A stretch of DNA of 15,303 nucleotides. Origin: Sphingomonadales bacterium UBA6174. Lineage in GTDB: Bacteria > Pseudomonadota > Alphaproteobacteria > Sphingomonadales > Sphingomonadaceae. The notes under the pieces were generated by a model. That model did not search any database, was not told where the DNA came from, and was given only the letters and a program-made list of their open reading frames with translations. Each line of letters opens with the position of its first letter. Within the stretch, counting starts at the first letter, position 1. The stretch is from assembly GCA_002422945.1 (NCBI GenBank), contig DITW01000096.1, positions 1-15,303 on the forward strand. Direction: 5' to 3'. Below, one piece after another: positions 1 through 6,897 of this stretch. A program made the position numbers and the translations under genes.

Positions 1-486
1 GCCTGTTCCGGCGTCTGCCTGACGGTCGTGTCCAAGACCGCCGACAGCTTCACCATCGACATTTCCGCCGAATCCCTGTCCCGCACCGCGCCGGGCCTGT
101 TTGTCGAGGGCAACCGCCTCAATCTCGAACGCGCGTTGAAGCTCGGCGATGAACTGGGCGGACATATTGTCACCGGCCATGTCGATGGCGTGGGTGAGGT
201 CATCTCGATCGAGCCCAAAGGCGATTCACGCAAGATCACGATCCGTGCGCCCAAATCGCTGGCCGCGTTCATCGCCCCCAAGGGGTCGATCACGCTCGAC
301 GGCATCTCGCTGACAGTCAATGAAGTGACGGACGAAGCGGACGGCCATGCGCTGTTCACGATCAACATCATCCCGCACACATGGGAAATGACGACATTTT
401 CCAGCCTGACAATGGGACGAAAGATCAACATCGAAATCGATGTGCTGGCGCGTTATCTCCAACGGATGCAATCCGTCCGGGGCTAA
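1..486 (+). CDS. ribE: Riboflavin synthase, alpha chain (5' end outside window)
   Basis: Riboflavin synthase converts two molecules of 6,7-dimethyl-8-ribityllumazine into riboflavin plus the pyrimidinedione that lumazine synthase reuses; it is cytosolic. The frame is open from base 1, so the start lies outside; 161 residues are present of the family's usual ~200. Seen directly: the end of the first barrel motif SGVCLTV at the very start, LNLERALK, the conserved GHIVTGHVDG stretch that opens the second lumazine-binding barrel, and the repeat of the barrel signature as DGISLTVN. The two related signatures reflect the internal duplication typical of the family. ATG codons within the window (for example at 28) are internal, because conserved sequence precedes them. 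The gene is followed by ribB after 272 bases and by ribH, which supports the pathway assignment. Confidence 0.96.
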   Translation, partial: ACSGVCLTVVSKTADSFTIDISAESLSRTAPGLFVEGNRLNLERALKLGDELGGHIVTGHVDGVGEVISIEPKGDSRKITIRAPKSLAAFIAPKGSITLDGISLTVNEVTDEADGHALFTINIIPHTWEMTTFSSLTMGRKINIEIDVLARYLQRMQSVRG

Positions 487-521
487 GTCATAGTCGGCGC
501 CTCTCCCTCTCCCTCCCTTTT

Positions 522-629
522 CTTCGTCATTCCCGCGTAGGCGGGAATCCATAGGCACCATTGGACGAAGGACGTGCAACCATGGCGGTCTGCCCTGTCT
601 GGATTCCCGCCTTCGCGGGAATGACGAAG
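522..629. repeat. REP/BIME-like pair of inverted palindromes
   Basis: Two 29-base arms, 522-550 and 601-629, are reverse complements with a single mismatch and are separated by 50 bases. Each arm contains its own perfect hairpin (ATTCCCGC with a 4-base loop and GCGGGAAT) next to a CGTCAT tag. This is the layout of REP/BIME elements: a small palindrome with a short conserved foot, in inverted pairs between genes. It lies between ribE and ribB and could fold as one long cruciform or two small hairpins, possibly ending or stabilising the ribE transcript. A second pair with the same tag but a different stem is at 5646-5720. Confidence 0.8.
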
Positions 630-708
630 GTGTCGGCGGAAATGACAAACAAAGCGGTGTCAGGCTTATTCTCCGCTTCACCCTTCACTTAAGCACCCCA
701 AATAGGTC

Positions 709-748
709 AATGTGACATTCTCGCTTGCCAATCACATTTTAATGTGAT
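709..748. promoter_or_regulatory. Putative operator: three AATGTGAY octamers upstream of ribB
   Basis: A perfect palindrome lies at 731-748: ATCACATT, a TT centre, then AATGTGAT. A third copy, AATGTGAC, starts at 709, with 14 bases between it and the palindrome. All three end within 11 bases of the ribB start at 759, so a bound protein could block transcription or translation initiation. Because RibB here carries an N-terminal DNA-binding-type domain, autoregulation is an attractive inference. The site itself is seen; its role is not proven. I see no convincing -35/-10 pair and no FMN riboswitch in the 487-758 gap. Confidence 0.4.
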
Positions 749-758
749 GATTGGACGC

Positions 759-2027
759 ATGAGCAACGAATTGATCCAACGACTCCGCAACCTTGTCGCC
801 AAGGGTTCCATCTCCCGTTCGGGGTTGGCCCGTGCCGCAGGGCTTCACGCCAACACACTGCGCGATCTCGATGCGCCGGACTGGAATCCGACCGCCGACA
901 CGTTGCGCAAGCTCGAAGCCTATCTCGACTTGCGTGAAACAAGCCCTGCCCTTGTCCCGATTGAAGAAATCATCGAGGAAGCGCGCAATGGCCGCATGTT
1001 CATTCTCGTCGACGATGAAGACCGCGAAAATGAGGGCGACCTCATCATTCCGGCGCAGATGGCGACCCCGAATGCGATCAATTTCATGGCGATGCATGGC
1101 CGCGGGCTGATCTGCCTGACGATGACCAAGGCACGCTGCGAATATCTCGGCTTAGAATTGATGAGCCGCCAGAACGGCACCCGTCATGAAACCGCGTTCA
1201 CCGTCTCGATTGAAGCACGCGAAGGCGTCACCACCGGCATTTCCGCAGGCGACCGCGCGCGCACCATCGGCGTGGCCATCGACGGCAGCAAAGGCCCGGA
1301 AGATATCGTCACCCCCGGCCATGTCTTTCCGCTCATTGCCCGTGATGGCGGTGTGCTGGTCCGTGCAGGTCATACCGAAGCCGCCGTCGACGTGTCGCGC
1401 CTTGCCGGTCTCAATCCATCGGGCGTGATCTGCGAGATCATGAAGGACGATGGCACGATGGCGCGGTTCGACGATTGCGTCGCCTTCGCTCAGAAACATG
1501 GCCTGAAAATGGGCACGATTCGCGACCTCATCGCCTATCGCCGCCAATATGATCATCTGGTCGAATTGGTGTCGGAAGGCGCGTTCGTCTCCGATTATGG
1601 CGGCGACTGGACCGCCAAGACCTTCCGCAACAAGATCGACGGGTCGATCAATGTGGTCCTGCAAAAAGGCCGGGTCGTCCCCGATAAACCGACCCTGTGC
1701 CGCGTTCATGCGATCTCGATCTATTCCGATTTGCTTGGCCAGCCGGGCGTAAGAAAGCGCATCCTGCAACGCTCGATGGCTGAAATCGGCCGCGAGGGCT
1801 CGGGCGTCATCGTTTTGCTGCCGCATGATCCGCAGCGGTTGGTTGCGGAAATCGCTGGCGAAGGCGGCGACGCAATGGATTTGCGGACTTATGGCATCGG
1901 CGCGCAGATTCTCGCCGAACTCGGCGTGCATGAAATGATCCTGCTGTCCAATTCCAGCCGTCATATCGTCGCGCTGGAAGGCTATGGCATCAATATCGTC
2001 GGCGAACGGCCGATCCCGGAGGCTTGA
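759..2027 (+). CDS. ribB: 3,4-dihydroxy-2-butanone-4-phosphate synthase with N-terminal HTH and degenerate GTP cyclohydrolase II-like C-terminus
   Basis: RibB makes the four-carbon unit of riboflavin from ribulose 5-phosphate. The 422-residue product has three parts. Residues ~1-56 resemble an XRE/Cro-type helix-turn-helix (SRSGLARAAGLHANTLRDL). Residues ~65-265 are a full DHBP synthase domain with DDEDRENEGDL, HETAFTVSIEA, GVTTGISAGDRA and PGHVFPLIARDGGVL. The remainder aligns with GTP cyclohydrolase II (DLRTYGIGAQILAELG, ALEGYGINIVGERP) but lacks the three zinc-binding cysteines and the GRGIGL-type catalytic motif, so it should have no cyclohydrolase activity and a separate RibA is expected elsewhere. 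Start: ATG 759 gives the HTH a natural N-terminus; ATG 744, five codons earlier, sits inside the palindrome and is the alternative. Neither has a strong ribosome binding site. The stop is 2 bases before the ribH ATG. Confidence 0.93.
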   Translation: MSNELIQRLRNLVAKGSISRSGLARAAGLHANTLRDLDAPDWNPTADTLRKLEAYLDLRETSPALVPIEEIIEEARNGRMFILVDDEDRENEGDLIIPAQMATPNAINFMAMHGRGLICLTMTKARCEYLGLELMSRQNGTRHETAFTVSIEAREGVTTGISAGDRARTIGVAIDGSKGPEDIVTPGHVFPLIARDGGVLVRAGHTEAAVDVSRLAGLNPSGVICEIMKDDGTMARFDDCVAFAQKHGLKMGTIRDLIAYRRQYDHLVELVSEGAFVSDYGGDWTAKTFRNKIDGSINVVLQKGRVVPDKPTLCRVHAISIYSDLLGQPGVRKRILQRSMAEIGREGSGVIVLLPHDPQRLVAEIAGEGGDAMDLRTYGIGAQILAELGVHEMILLSNSSRHIVALEGYGINIVGERPIPEA

Positions 2028-2029
2028 TA

Positions 2030-2449
2030 ATGGCAAAAATTCTCTTGGTGGAAGCCCGCTTCTACACCCATCTCAATGACATGCTGCTGGACGGCGCTCG
2101 CCATGCGCTGGAAGAAGCAGGACATCAACATGAAACCCTCACCGTGCCGGGTGCGCTTGAAATCCCGGCGGCGATTGCCTTTGCCGCGGAATCCGGTCGC
2201 TATGATGCGTTCGTCGCTTTGGGCGTCGTGATCCGGGGCGAAACCTATCATTTCGAAATCGTTGCGGGCGAAAGCGCGCGTGGCATCATGGCCTTGACCA
2301 TGGATGGCATCGCCATCGGCAATGGGATTTTGACGGTCGAAAATGAGGCCCAAGCCCTGACCCGCGCCAAGCGTGCGGAAAAGGACAAGGGGGGCGAAGC
2401 TGCAAAGGCCGCGCTCGCCCTGCTCGATCTCAAGAGCCGCTTCGCCTGA
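2030..2449 (+). CDS. ribH: 6,7-dimethyl-8-ribityllumazine synthase
   Basis: Lumazine synthase condenses 5-amino-6-ribitylaminouracil with the four-carbon phosphate made by RibB, giving the substrate of RibE. The 139-residue product is slightly short for the family (about 140-160). Seen: VPGALEIPAA (substrate pocket), GVVIRGETYHFE with the catalytic-site His, and GNGILTVEN. The ATG at 2030 is chosen because GGAGG at 2018-2022 lies 7 bases upstream; an in-frame TTG at 2024 is too close to that site. Only 2 bases separate it from the ribB stop, so translation is probably coupled. The first segment (VEARFY) replaces the more common RFN-type motif but keeps the Arg-Phe pair. Confidence 0.96.
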   Translation: MAKILLVEARFYTHLNDMLLDGARHALEEAGHQHETLTVPGALEIPAAIAFAAESGRYDAFVALGVVIRGETYHFEIVAGESARGIMALTMDGIAIGNGILTVENEAQALTRAKRAEKDKGGEAAKAALALLDLKSRFA

Positions 2450-2535
2450 TCAATAGGGGCGCGGATGCGCTGATCCGATATTCCGGCACGGCTTTGCTTG
2501 CGTCTCGGCAGCGCAGAACGTAAAGCGCGGCTATC

Positions 2536-3198
2536 ATGTCGGATCAGATCATCTTCGCCGTGCCCAAGGGCCGCATCCTGGACGAAGCCTTGCCCATGCT
2601 GGCAAAGGCGGGAATTGAGCCGGAAGCCAGCTTTCACGACCCCAAATGTCGGGCGTTGCGCTTTGCCACCAACCGCCCGGACATCGGCATCATTCGCGTC
2701 CGTGCGTTCGATGTCGCAACGTTCGTCGCTCATGGCGCGGCGCAACTGGGCATTGTCGGTTCGGACGTGATCGACGAATTCGCCTATTCCGAACTATATG
2801 CACCGGTTGATCTCAACATCGGCCATTGCCGCATTTCGGTCGCGGAACCGACAGACATGGCGCTCCATGACGATCCGCGCAGCTGGAGCCATGTCCGCGT
2901 CGCGACCAAATATCCAGGCATCACCAAGCGCTATTTCGAAGCGCGCGGCGTGCAGGCCGAATGCGTAAAATTGAATGGCGCGATGGAATTGGCCCCGACC
3001 CTTGGCCTGTCCAGCCGGATTGTCGATCTGGTATCGTCCGGCAAGACGTTGAAGGACAATGGGCTGGTCGAAGTCGAAGTAATTTCGCAGGTCTCCGCCC
3101 GGCTGGTCGTCAATCGCGCCGCGTTCAAAACCCGCGCCGATGTGATCGGGCCGATTGTGCAGGCGTTCCGGGAGGCTGTCCGTGCCGATCCGGCTTGA
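2536..3198 (+). CDS. hisG: ATP phosphoribosyltransferase, short form
   Basis: HisG catalyses the first committed step of histidine synthesis, joining ATP and PRPP. At 220 residues it is the short form, which lacks the C-terminal regulatory domain and works with a HisZ partner; hisZ is not in this window. Seen: the N-terminal VPKGRILDEALPML motif, NRPDIGIIRVRAFDVATFV, the AQLGIVGSDVIDE stretch, and the PRPP-binding region around RIVDLVSSGKTLKDNGL. There is no strong ribosome binding site before ATG 2536, but the conserved sequence begins within a few residues of it. The 86-base gap after ribH shows no clear promoter or terminator. The 3' end overlaps hisD by 17 bases. Confidence 0.95.
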   Translation: MSDQIIFAVPKGRILDEALPMLAKAGIEPEASFHDPKCRALRFATNRPDIGIIRVRAFDVATFVAHGAAQLGIVGSDVIDEFAYSELYAPVDLNIGHCRISVAEPTDMALHDDPRSWSHVRVATKYPGITKRYFEARGVQAECVKLNGAMELAPTLGLSSRIVDLVSSGKTLKDNGLVEVEVISQVSARLVVNRAAFKTRADVIGPIVQAFREAVRADPA

Positions 3199-4474
3199 CG
3201 CACAAGATCCGGCCTTTGCCGCGCAGTTCGACAATATCGTTCATGCCCGGCGTGAGGCCGATCAGGATGTGTCGCGCGATGTCGCCGCGATCCTTGCCGA
3301 CGTCCGCCAAAACGGCGATGCCGCAGTGGCGTCTCTCACCGCGAAATTCGATGGCTTCGATCTCGATCAGCACGGCTGGCAGATAGATCGCGCTGCCTGC
3401 AAGGCTGCACTTGAGGGACTTGATCCCGAACTACGTGCCGCGCTCGAATGCGCCGCCGAACGCATCCGCGCCTATCACGCCGCGCAAAAGCCCGAAAATC
3501 GCGATTATACCGACGAAGCTGGCGTTCGCCTCGGCGCGCGTTGGGGCGCGGTTGATGCAGCCGGGATTTATGTGCCGGGTGGCCGCGCCTCTTATCCGTC
3601 CTCCGTATTAATGAACGCCATCCCGGCCAAGGTCGCGGGCGTTTCACGGCTGGTCATGACCGTGCCGACCCCCAAGGGGGACATCAACCCACTGGTGCTG
3701 GCCGCTGCCGAACTTGCGGGCGTCGATGAATTATGGCGCATCGGCGGCGCGCAGGCGATTGGCGCGCTGGCATTCGGCACCGCCCGGATCAAGCCGGTGG
3801 ACGTCATCACCGGTCCCGGCAATGCGTGGGTGGCCGAGGCCAAGCGTCAGGTTTTTGGCGTGGTCGGCATCGATATGGTCGCAGGGCCAAGCGAAATTCT
3901 CGTGGTCGCAGACGGCAAGAATGATCCCGAATGGATCGCTGCCGATCTGCTTAGCCAGGCCGAACATGATCCGAGCAGCCAATCCATCCTCATCACCGAT
4001 GACGGCAGCTTCGCCGATGCGGTTGAGGCCGCGATTGCCCACCAGCTTGATGCGCTCTCCACCGGCCCGGTTGCCCGTCAAAGCTGGAACGAACATGGCG
4101 TCATCATCCTGACCGACGATCTGCTGGGTTCCGCCCCGCTGATCGACCGGCTCGCGCCCGAGCATCTCGAACTGGCGATCGACAATCCGGACGCCTTGTT
4201 CGATCGGGTGCGCCATGCCGGGTCCGTATTCCTTGGCCGTCACACGCCCGAAGCGGTCGGCGATTATGTCGCCGGTCCCAATCACGTGCTGCCCACCGGG
4301 CGGCGCGCGCGTTTTTCCTCCGGCCTTTCGGTGCTCGATTTCATGAAAAGAACCAGCTTCCTCGCCTGCACGGCCAGTTCGATCCAAGCCATCGGCCCTG
4401 CTGCCGTTGCCTTGGCCGAGGCCGAAGGTCTGCCCGCCCATGCCTCTTCCGTTGCCCGGAGATTATCACGATGA
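3182..4474 (+). CDS. hisD: Histidinol dehydrogenase
   Basis: HisD oxidises histidinol to histidine in two NAD-dependent steps and uses zinc. The 430-residue product is the normal full length. Seen in order: YVPGGRASYPSSVLMNAIPAKVAGV-region, GPGNAWVAEAKRQVFG, IDMVAGPSEILV, SQAEHDPSSQ (Gln/His zinc ligands of the family), LAPEHLEL, GDYVAGPNHVLPT, and a C-terminal His in EGLPAHASS. The start is taken as GTG 3182, six bases after GGAGG at 3171-3175; the upstream in-frame ATG at 3155 would add nine unconserved residues inside hisG. The gene overlaps hisG by 17 bases and nusB by ATGA, so hisG-hisD-nusB are likely translated in series. Confidence 0.96.
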   Translation: MPIRLDAQDPAFAAQFDNIVHARREADQDVSRDVAAILADVRQNGDAAVASLTAKFDGFDLDQHGWQIDRAACKAALEGLDPELRAALECAAERIRAYHAAQKPENRDYTDEAGVRLGARWGAVDAAGIYVPGGRASYPSSVLMNAIPAKVAGVSRLVMTVPTPKGDINPLVLAAAELAGVDELWRIGGAQAIGALAFGTARIKPVDVITGPGNAWVAEAKRQVFGVVGIDMVAGPSEILVVADGKNDPEWIAADLLSQAEHDPSSQSILITDDGSFADAVEAAIAHQLDALSTGPVARQSWNEHGVIILTDDLLGSAPLIDRLAPEHLELAIDNPDALFDRVRHAGSVFLGRHTPEAVGDYVAGPNHVLPTGRRARFSSGLSVLDFMKRTSFLACTASSIQAIGPAAVALAEAEGLPAHASSVARRLSR

Positions 4475-4917
4475 GCCGCTCCAAATCGCGCTCCGCCGCC
4501 CGTCTCGCTGCGGTGCAGGCTTTGTATCAGTTGGAAATGGAGGATACGAAACTCCCCGTCCTGCTGCATGAATTTCACCAGCATCGGCTGGGCGCGACGA
4601 TTGAAGACGCGACCTATGTCGCGGCGGAAGTCACGTTTTTCGATGATATCGTCAAGGGCGTCGATGCCCGCCGCGATGAAATCGACGCGCTGATCACCGA
4701 TCATCTGGCCGAGGGCTGGACGCTGCAACGGCTGGATCGCCCGTTGCGCCAGATCCTGCGCGCCGGAACCTATGAACTGATGGCCCGCATCGATGTGCCA
4801 ACCGCGACCGTCATCAGCGAATATCTCGATGTCGCCGATGCCTTTTACGACAAGCGCGAAAAGGGCTTCGCCAATGGCCTGCTCGATGGCATCGCCAAGA
4901 AAGTGCGCGGGCAATGA
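4471..4917 (+). CDS. nusB: Transcription antitermination factor NusB
   Basis: NusB binds NusE (ribosomal protein S10) and boxA RNA to form the antitermination complex on rRNA operons. The 148-residue product has the all-helical NusB fold signature: SRSAARLAAVQALYQLEM at the N-terminus, a central helix with the DGWTLQRLDR-like stretch (here EGWTLQRLDRPLRQILRAGTYEL, residues ~85-108), VPTATVISEYLDVADAFY, and the terminal GFANGLLDGIAKK motif. It overlaps hisD and the next gene by ATGA, indicating translational coupling on both sides. NusB next to ribH is common in bacteria; here hisG and hisD sit between them. Confidence 0.96.
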   Translation: MSRSKSRSAARLAAVQALYQLEMEDTKLPVLLHEFHQHRLGATIEDATYVAAEVTFFDDIVKGVDARRDEIDALITDHLAEGWTLQRLDRPLRQILRAGTYELMARIDVPTATVISEYLDVADAFYDKREKGFANGLLDGIAKKVRGQ

Positions 4918-5573
4918 AGCTTATTATCGGCAACAAGGCCTATAGCAGCTGGTCGCTGCGTGGCTGGCTTGCCGCTAAGCAATCGGGCCTGCCGTTCGAA
5001 GAAATCGTCGTGCCGCTATATGACGACGCATGGGCAACGCGCCGCAACGAACCCGATCTCGCGCCCTCCGCCGGCAAGGTGCCGACCTTGTGGGATGGCG
5101 AAATAGTGGTGTGGGACAGCCTCGCCATTCTCGAATATCTCGATGAAAAATCGGGCGGCACCCGTTTCTGGCCGCAAGATCCCGCCGCCCGCGCGATGGC
5201 GCGATCAATGGCTGCGGAAATGCACAGCGGCTATATGCCCCTGCGCCGCGAGCATTCGATGAACATCCGCCGCCTCTATCCGGCCCATCCGCCGTCAGAG
5301 GCGGTGCTGGCCGATATCGACCGGATCATGACGCTCTGGGCGCAGGCCCGGGCGCGTTATGGCAGCGATGGCGATTTCCTGTTCGGTGCATTTGGCGCGG
5401 TCGACATCATGTTCGCGCCGGTCATCACCCGGTTCATCACCTACAGCCTGCCGGTCGCGCGTTTTGCGGAAAGCTATATGCAGGCGGTGATCTCGCATCC
5501 GTTCATGCAGGAATGGATCGGCGGCGCGCAGGCAGAAGAATGGGTCATCGACCGATTTGAATTGGACATTTGA
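4914..5573 (+). CDS. Glutathione S-transferase family protein
   Basis: A 219-residue soluble protein with the two-domain GST layout. The N-terminal thioredoxin-like domain (~1-80) has NKAYSSWSLRGWLAAK, in which the Ser residues near position 11 are candidates for the glutathione-activating residue, and VPTLWDGEIVVWDSLAILEYL, the cis-Pro and glutathione gamma-glutamyl binding segment. The helical C-terminal domain has the FGAVDIMFAPVITRF N-capping box region. The substrate cannot be told from sequence. It overlaps nusB by ATGA, so it probably shares the transcript, although there is no obvious functional link to histidine synthesis or antitermination. It ends 190 bases before the convergent eipA gene; a weak 5-bp hairpin (5577-5595) and the palindrome pair at 5646-5720 lie between. 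Confidence 0.93.
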   Translation: MKLIIGNKAYSSWSLRGWLAAKQSGLPFEEIVVPLYDDAWATRRNEPDLAPSAGKVPTLWDGEIVVWDSLAILEYLDEKSGGTRFWPQDPAARAMARSMAAEMHSGYMPLRREHSMNIRRLYPAHPPSEAVLADIDRIMTLWAQARARYGSDGDFLFGAFGAVDIMFAPVITRFITYSLPVARFAESYMQAVISHPFMQEWIGGAQAEEWVIDRFELDI

Positions 5574-5645
5574 TTAGGGCTTTTTGCTTTAGCCCCTCAA
5601 ACACCTAGACGGCGATGCCGCCTTCAAACCTTCACAGCCCCCACC

Positions 5646-5720
5646 TCGTCATCCTGAACTTGATTCAGGATCAAAGCGGCACCGTGCCACCGAGATGCTG
5701 AACCAAGTTCAGCATGACGA
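5646..5720. repeat. Second REP/BIME-like palindrome pair, in a convergent gap
   Basis: Arms 5646-5672 and 5694-5720 (27 bases each, 21 bases apart) are reverse complements at 24 of 27 positions. Each arm is itself a hairpin: ATCCTGAA/TTCAGGAT in the first and ATGCTGAA/TTCAGCAT in the second. Two of the three differences form a compensated base pair (C-G in one arm, G-C in the other), so the small stems are conserved as structure. The foot TCGTCAT matches the foot of the pair at 522-629. The element sits between the GST gene and the convergent eipA gene and may act as a two-way terminator. Confidence 0.8.
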
Positions 5721-5763
5721 AAGTAGGAAAATCAAATCTCAGCCTCGCCCCCTCAAACCCTTA

Positions 5764-6546
5764 TTAAAACGGGCTCCAGCGCGATTCCTTGCTGAATTTC
5801 ATATAACCGGCGTTGACCCCCAAGCGCCAGCCGACGCCCAGCCGGATCGGGATCAATACGACCGAACCGCTTCGCAAATAGCTGGCCGTAAAGCCGCCGA
5901 TGACATAGGCATTGCCCTCAACCGCCGGGTAGCGTTTGAACAATTCCTGTGAGTCATAAAGATTATAGACAAGGACAAAGGTCTTCGCGCCATTGGCGCC
6001 CAGATCAAAGCCAAGCGACGGGCCGGTCCAATACACAGGCATTTGCCCCTCGACCTTATGCGTCAATGTGCCAGAGCCATAACGCACCCCGACAAACACC
6101 GCACCCCCGGCTTCGCGACCCGCGATATAGCCATTGGGTTCGCCCTGATCCTTCAAAATTTTCTCGATCAGCTTCGCCAACCCCTCAGCCCCTTTGCCGA
6201 ACACGCCTTCGGCAGCGGCGATGACATCCTGCTGCTGATAGGTTGGCGCCGTATTGGCCGGAACTGTGGTCGCGACGCCCTCTGCGGTATTGGTTGCCAA
6301 GGGCGCGGCGGTCACGACCGGCGCAGCAGATGAGGCGGTAACAACAGGTGCAGCCGTTTCCGGCGGGACATTGGTCCCATAGCCAGCCTCGCTCTGCGGC
6401 ACAGGGGCGACGTCCCCTTGCAAGCCCGCATCAGGATCAACCCGCTGCACCTGCGCGGATGCAATCGGGGCGCAAATGGCCGCCATGCCGATCAGCACGC
6501 ACCCAAGTCGATGTGTCAGGCGAGCGCCATAACGAGATCCGGACAT
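5764..6546 (-). CDS. eipA: EipA-like envelope protein (DUF1134)
   Basis: A 260-residue exported protein. Residues 1-~31 form a signal peptide with an ASA-Q cleavage site. Residues ~35-105 are low-complexity Ala/Pro/Thr/Val linker. The rest is the DUF1134 domain, with YQQQDVIAAAEGVFGKGAEG, EPNGYIAGREAGGA, VGVRYGSGTL, TGPSLGFDLGANGAKTFVLVY-region and FTASYLRSGSVVLIPIRLG. In Brucella the family member EipA is a periplasmic protein needed for envelope integrity; that role is taken from the family, not shown here. GGGAGGT (plus-strand 6555-6561) lies 8 bases upstream of the ATG at 6546. The gene is monocistronic here: convergent with the GST gene and divergent from the cytochrome b561-like gene, 351 bases away. 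Confidence 0.88.
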   Translation of the reverse strand: MSGSRYGARLTHRLGCVLIGMAAICAPIASAQVQRVDPDAGLQGDVAPVPQSEAGYGTNVPPETAAPVVTASSAAPVVTAAPLATNTAEGVATTVPANTAPTYQQQDVIAAAEGVFGKGAEGLAKLIEKILKDQGEPNGYIAGREAGGAVFVGVRYGSGTLTHKVEGQMPVYWTGPSLGFDLGANGAKTFVLVYNLYDSQELFKRYPAVEGNAYVIGGFTASYLRSGSVVLIPIRLGVGWRLGVNAGYMKFSKESRWSPF

Positions 6547-6798
6547 GAAAAACTACCTCCCTTTTCCCGAAGCCAGATGATTATCCTTAACCGACATGGC
6601 GTTGCGAGCAACCCCAGATTGCCCAGTTCACCTTGCTGCACCCTGAACCAGCGCCAGACCGAGTCAATTTTACGCCAGATGACGTCTATCGGTCTGCCAG
6701 CGGCACTTGAACACTTCACCCGCCTCAATGCGAAACATGCGTGCATGATGCTGCCACGCGCGGCAAGCTCATAACCTCAAAGTCAACGGCTATGCGCG

Positions 6799-6830
6799 CT
6801 AAGCATCTGCTTATCAGCTATCAAATAAGC
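6799..6830. promoter_or_regulatory. Putative operator with three ATAAGCA-type half-sites upstream of the cytochrome gene
   Basis: CTAAGCA (6799-6805), two bases, TGCTTATC (6808-6815), then ATAAGC (6825-6830) give an inverted pair and a third half-site. The middle and third sites also form GCTTAT-N10-ATAAGC. The same arrangement, with a perfect GATAAGCA/TGCTTATC pair, is found at 8137-8170. Conservation of the half-sites, while the bases between them differ, suggests a protein-binding site. It lies 68 bases before the chosen cytochrome start. The neighbouring LuxR-type regulator is the first candidate to bind it, but that is inference. The rest of the 6547-6897 gap shows nothing I can name. 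Confidence 0.45.
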
Positions 6831-6862
6831 GGAGGGTTCATTGTCTTGCCATTGTCATCGGC
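6801..6862. repeat. 62-bp direct repeat, copy A
   Basis: Aligns without gaps to 8140-8201 at 47 of 62 positions; the first 43 positions match at 36. The best-kept parts are the ATAAGCA-type half-sites, the RGAGGGTTYATTG stretch after them and CATCGGC at the end. Copies A and B bracket the cytochrome b561 and LuxR-type genes. The GGAGGG at 6831-6836 stands 4 bases before an in-frame TTG at 6841, so it could also serve as a ribosome binding site for a longer cytochrome. Confidence 0.75.
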
Positions 6863-6897
6863 CATATATCCGACGAATGGTAGAAAAAGGCTTCAGC

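Noticed and set aside
487..758. FMN riboswitch ahead of ribB
   Set aside because: I looked for the conserved FMN-aptamer core segments and did not see them; a covariance-model search would settle it.
1152..2036. Open frame of 294 codons opposite ribB
   Set aside because: Antisense shadow of a GC-rich gene with strong DHBP synthase motifs; no family features.
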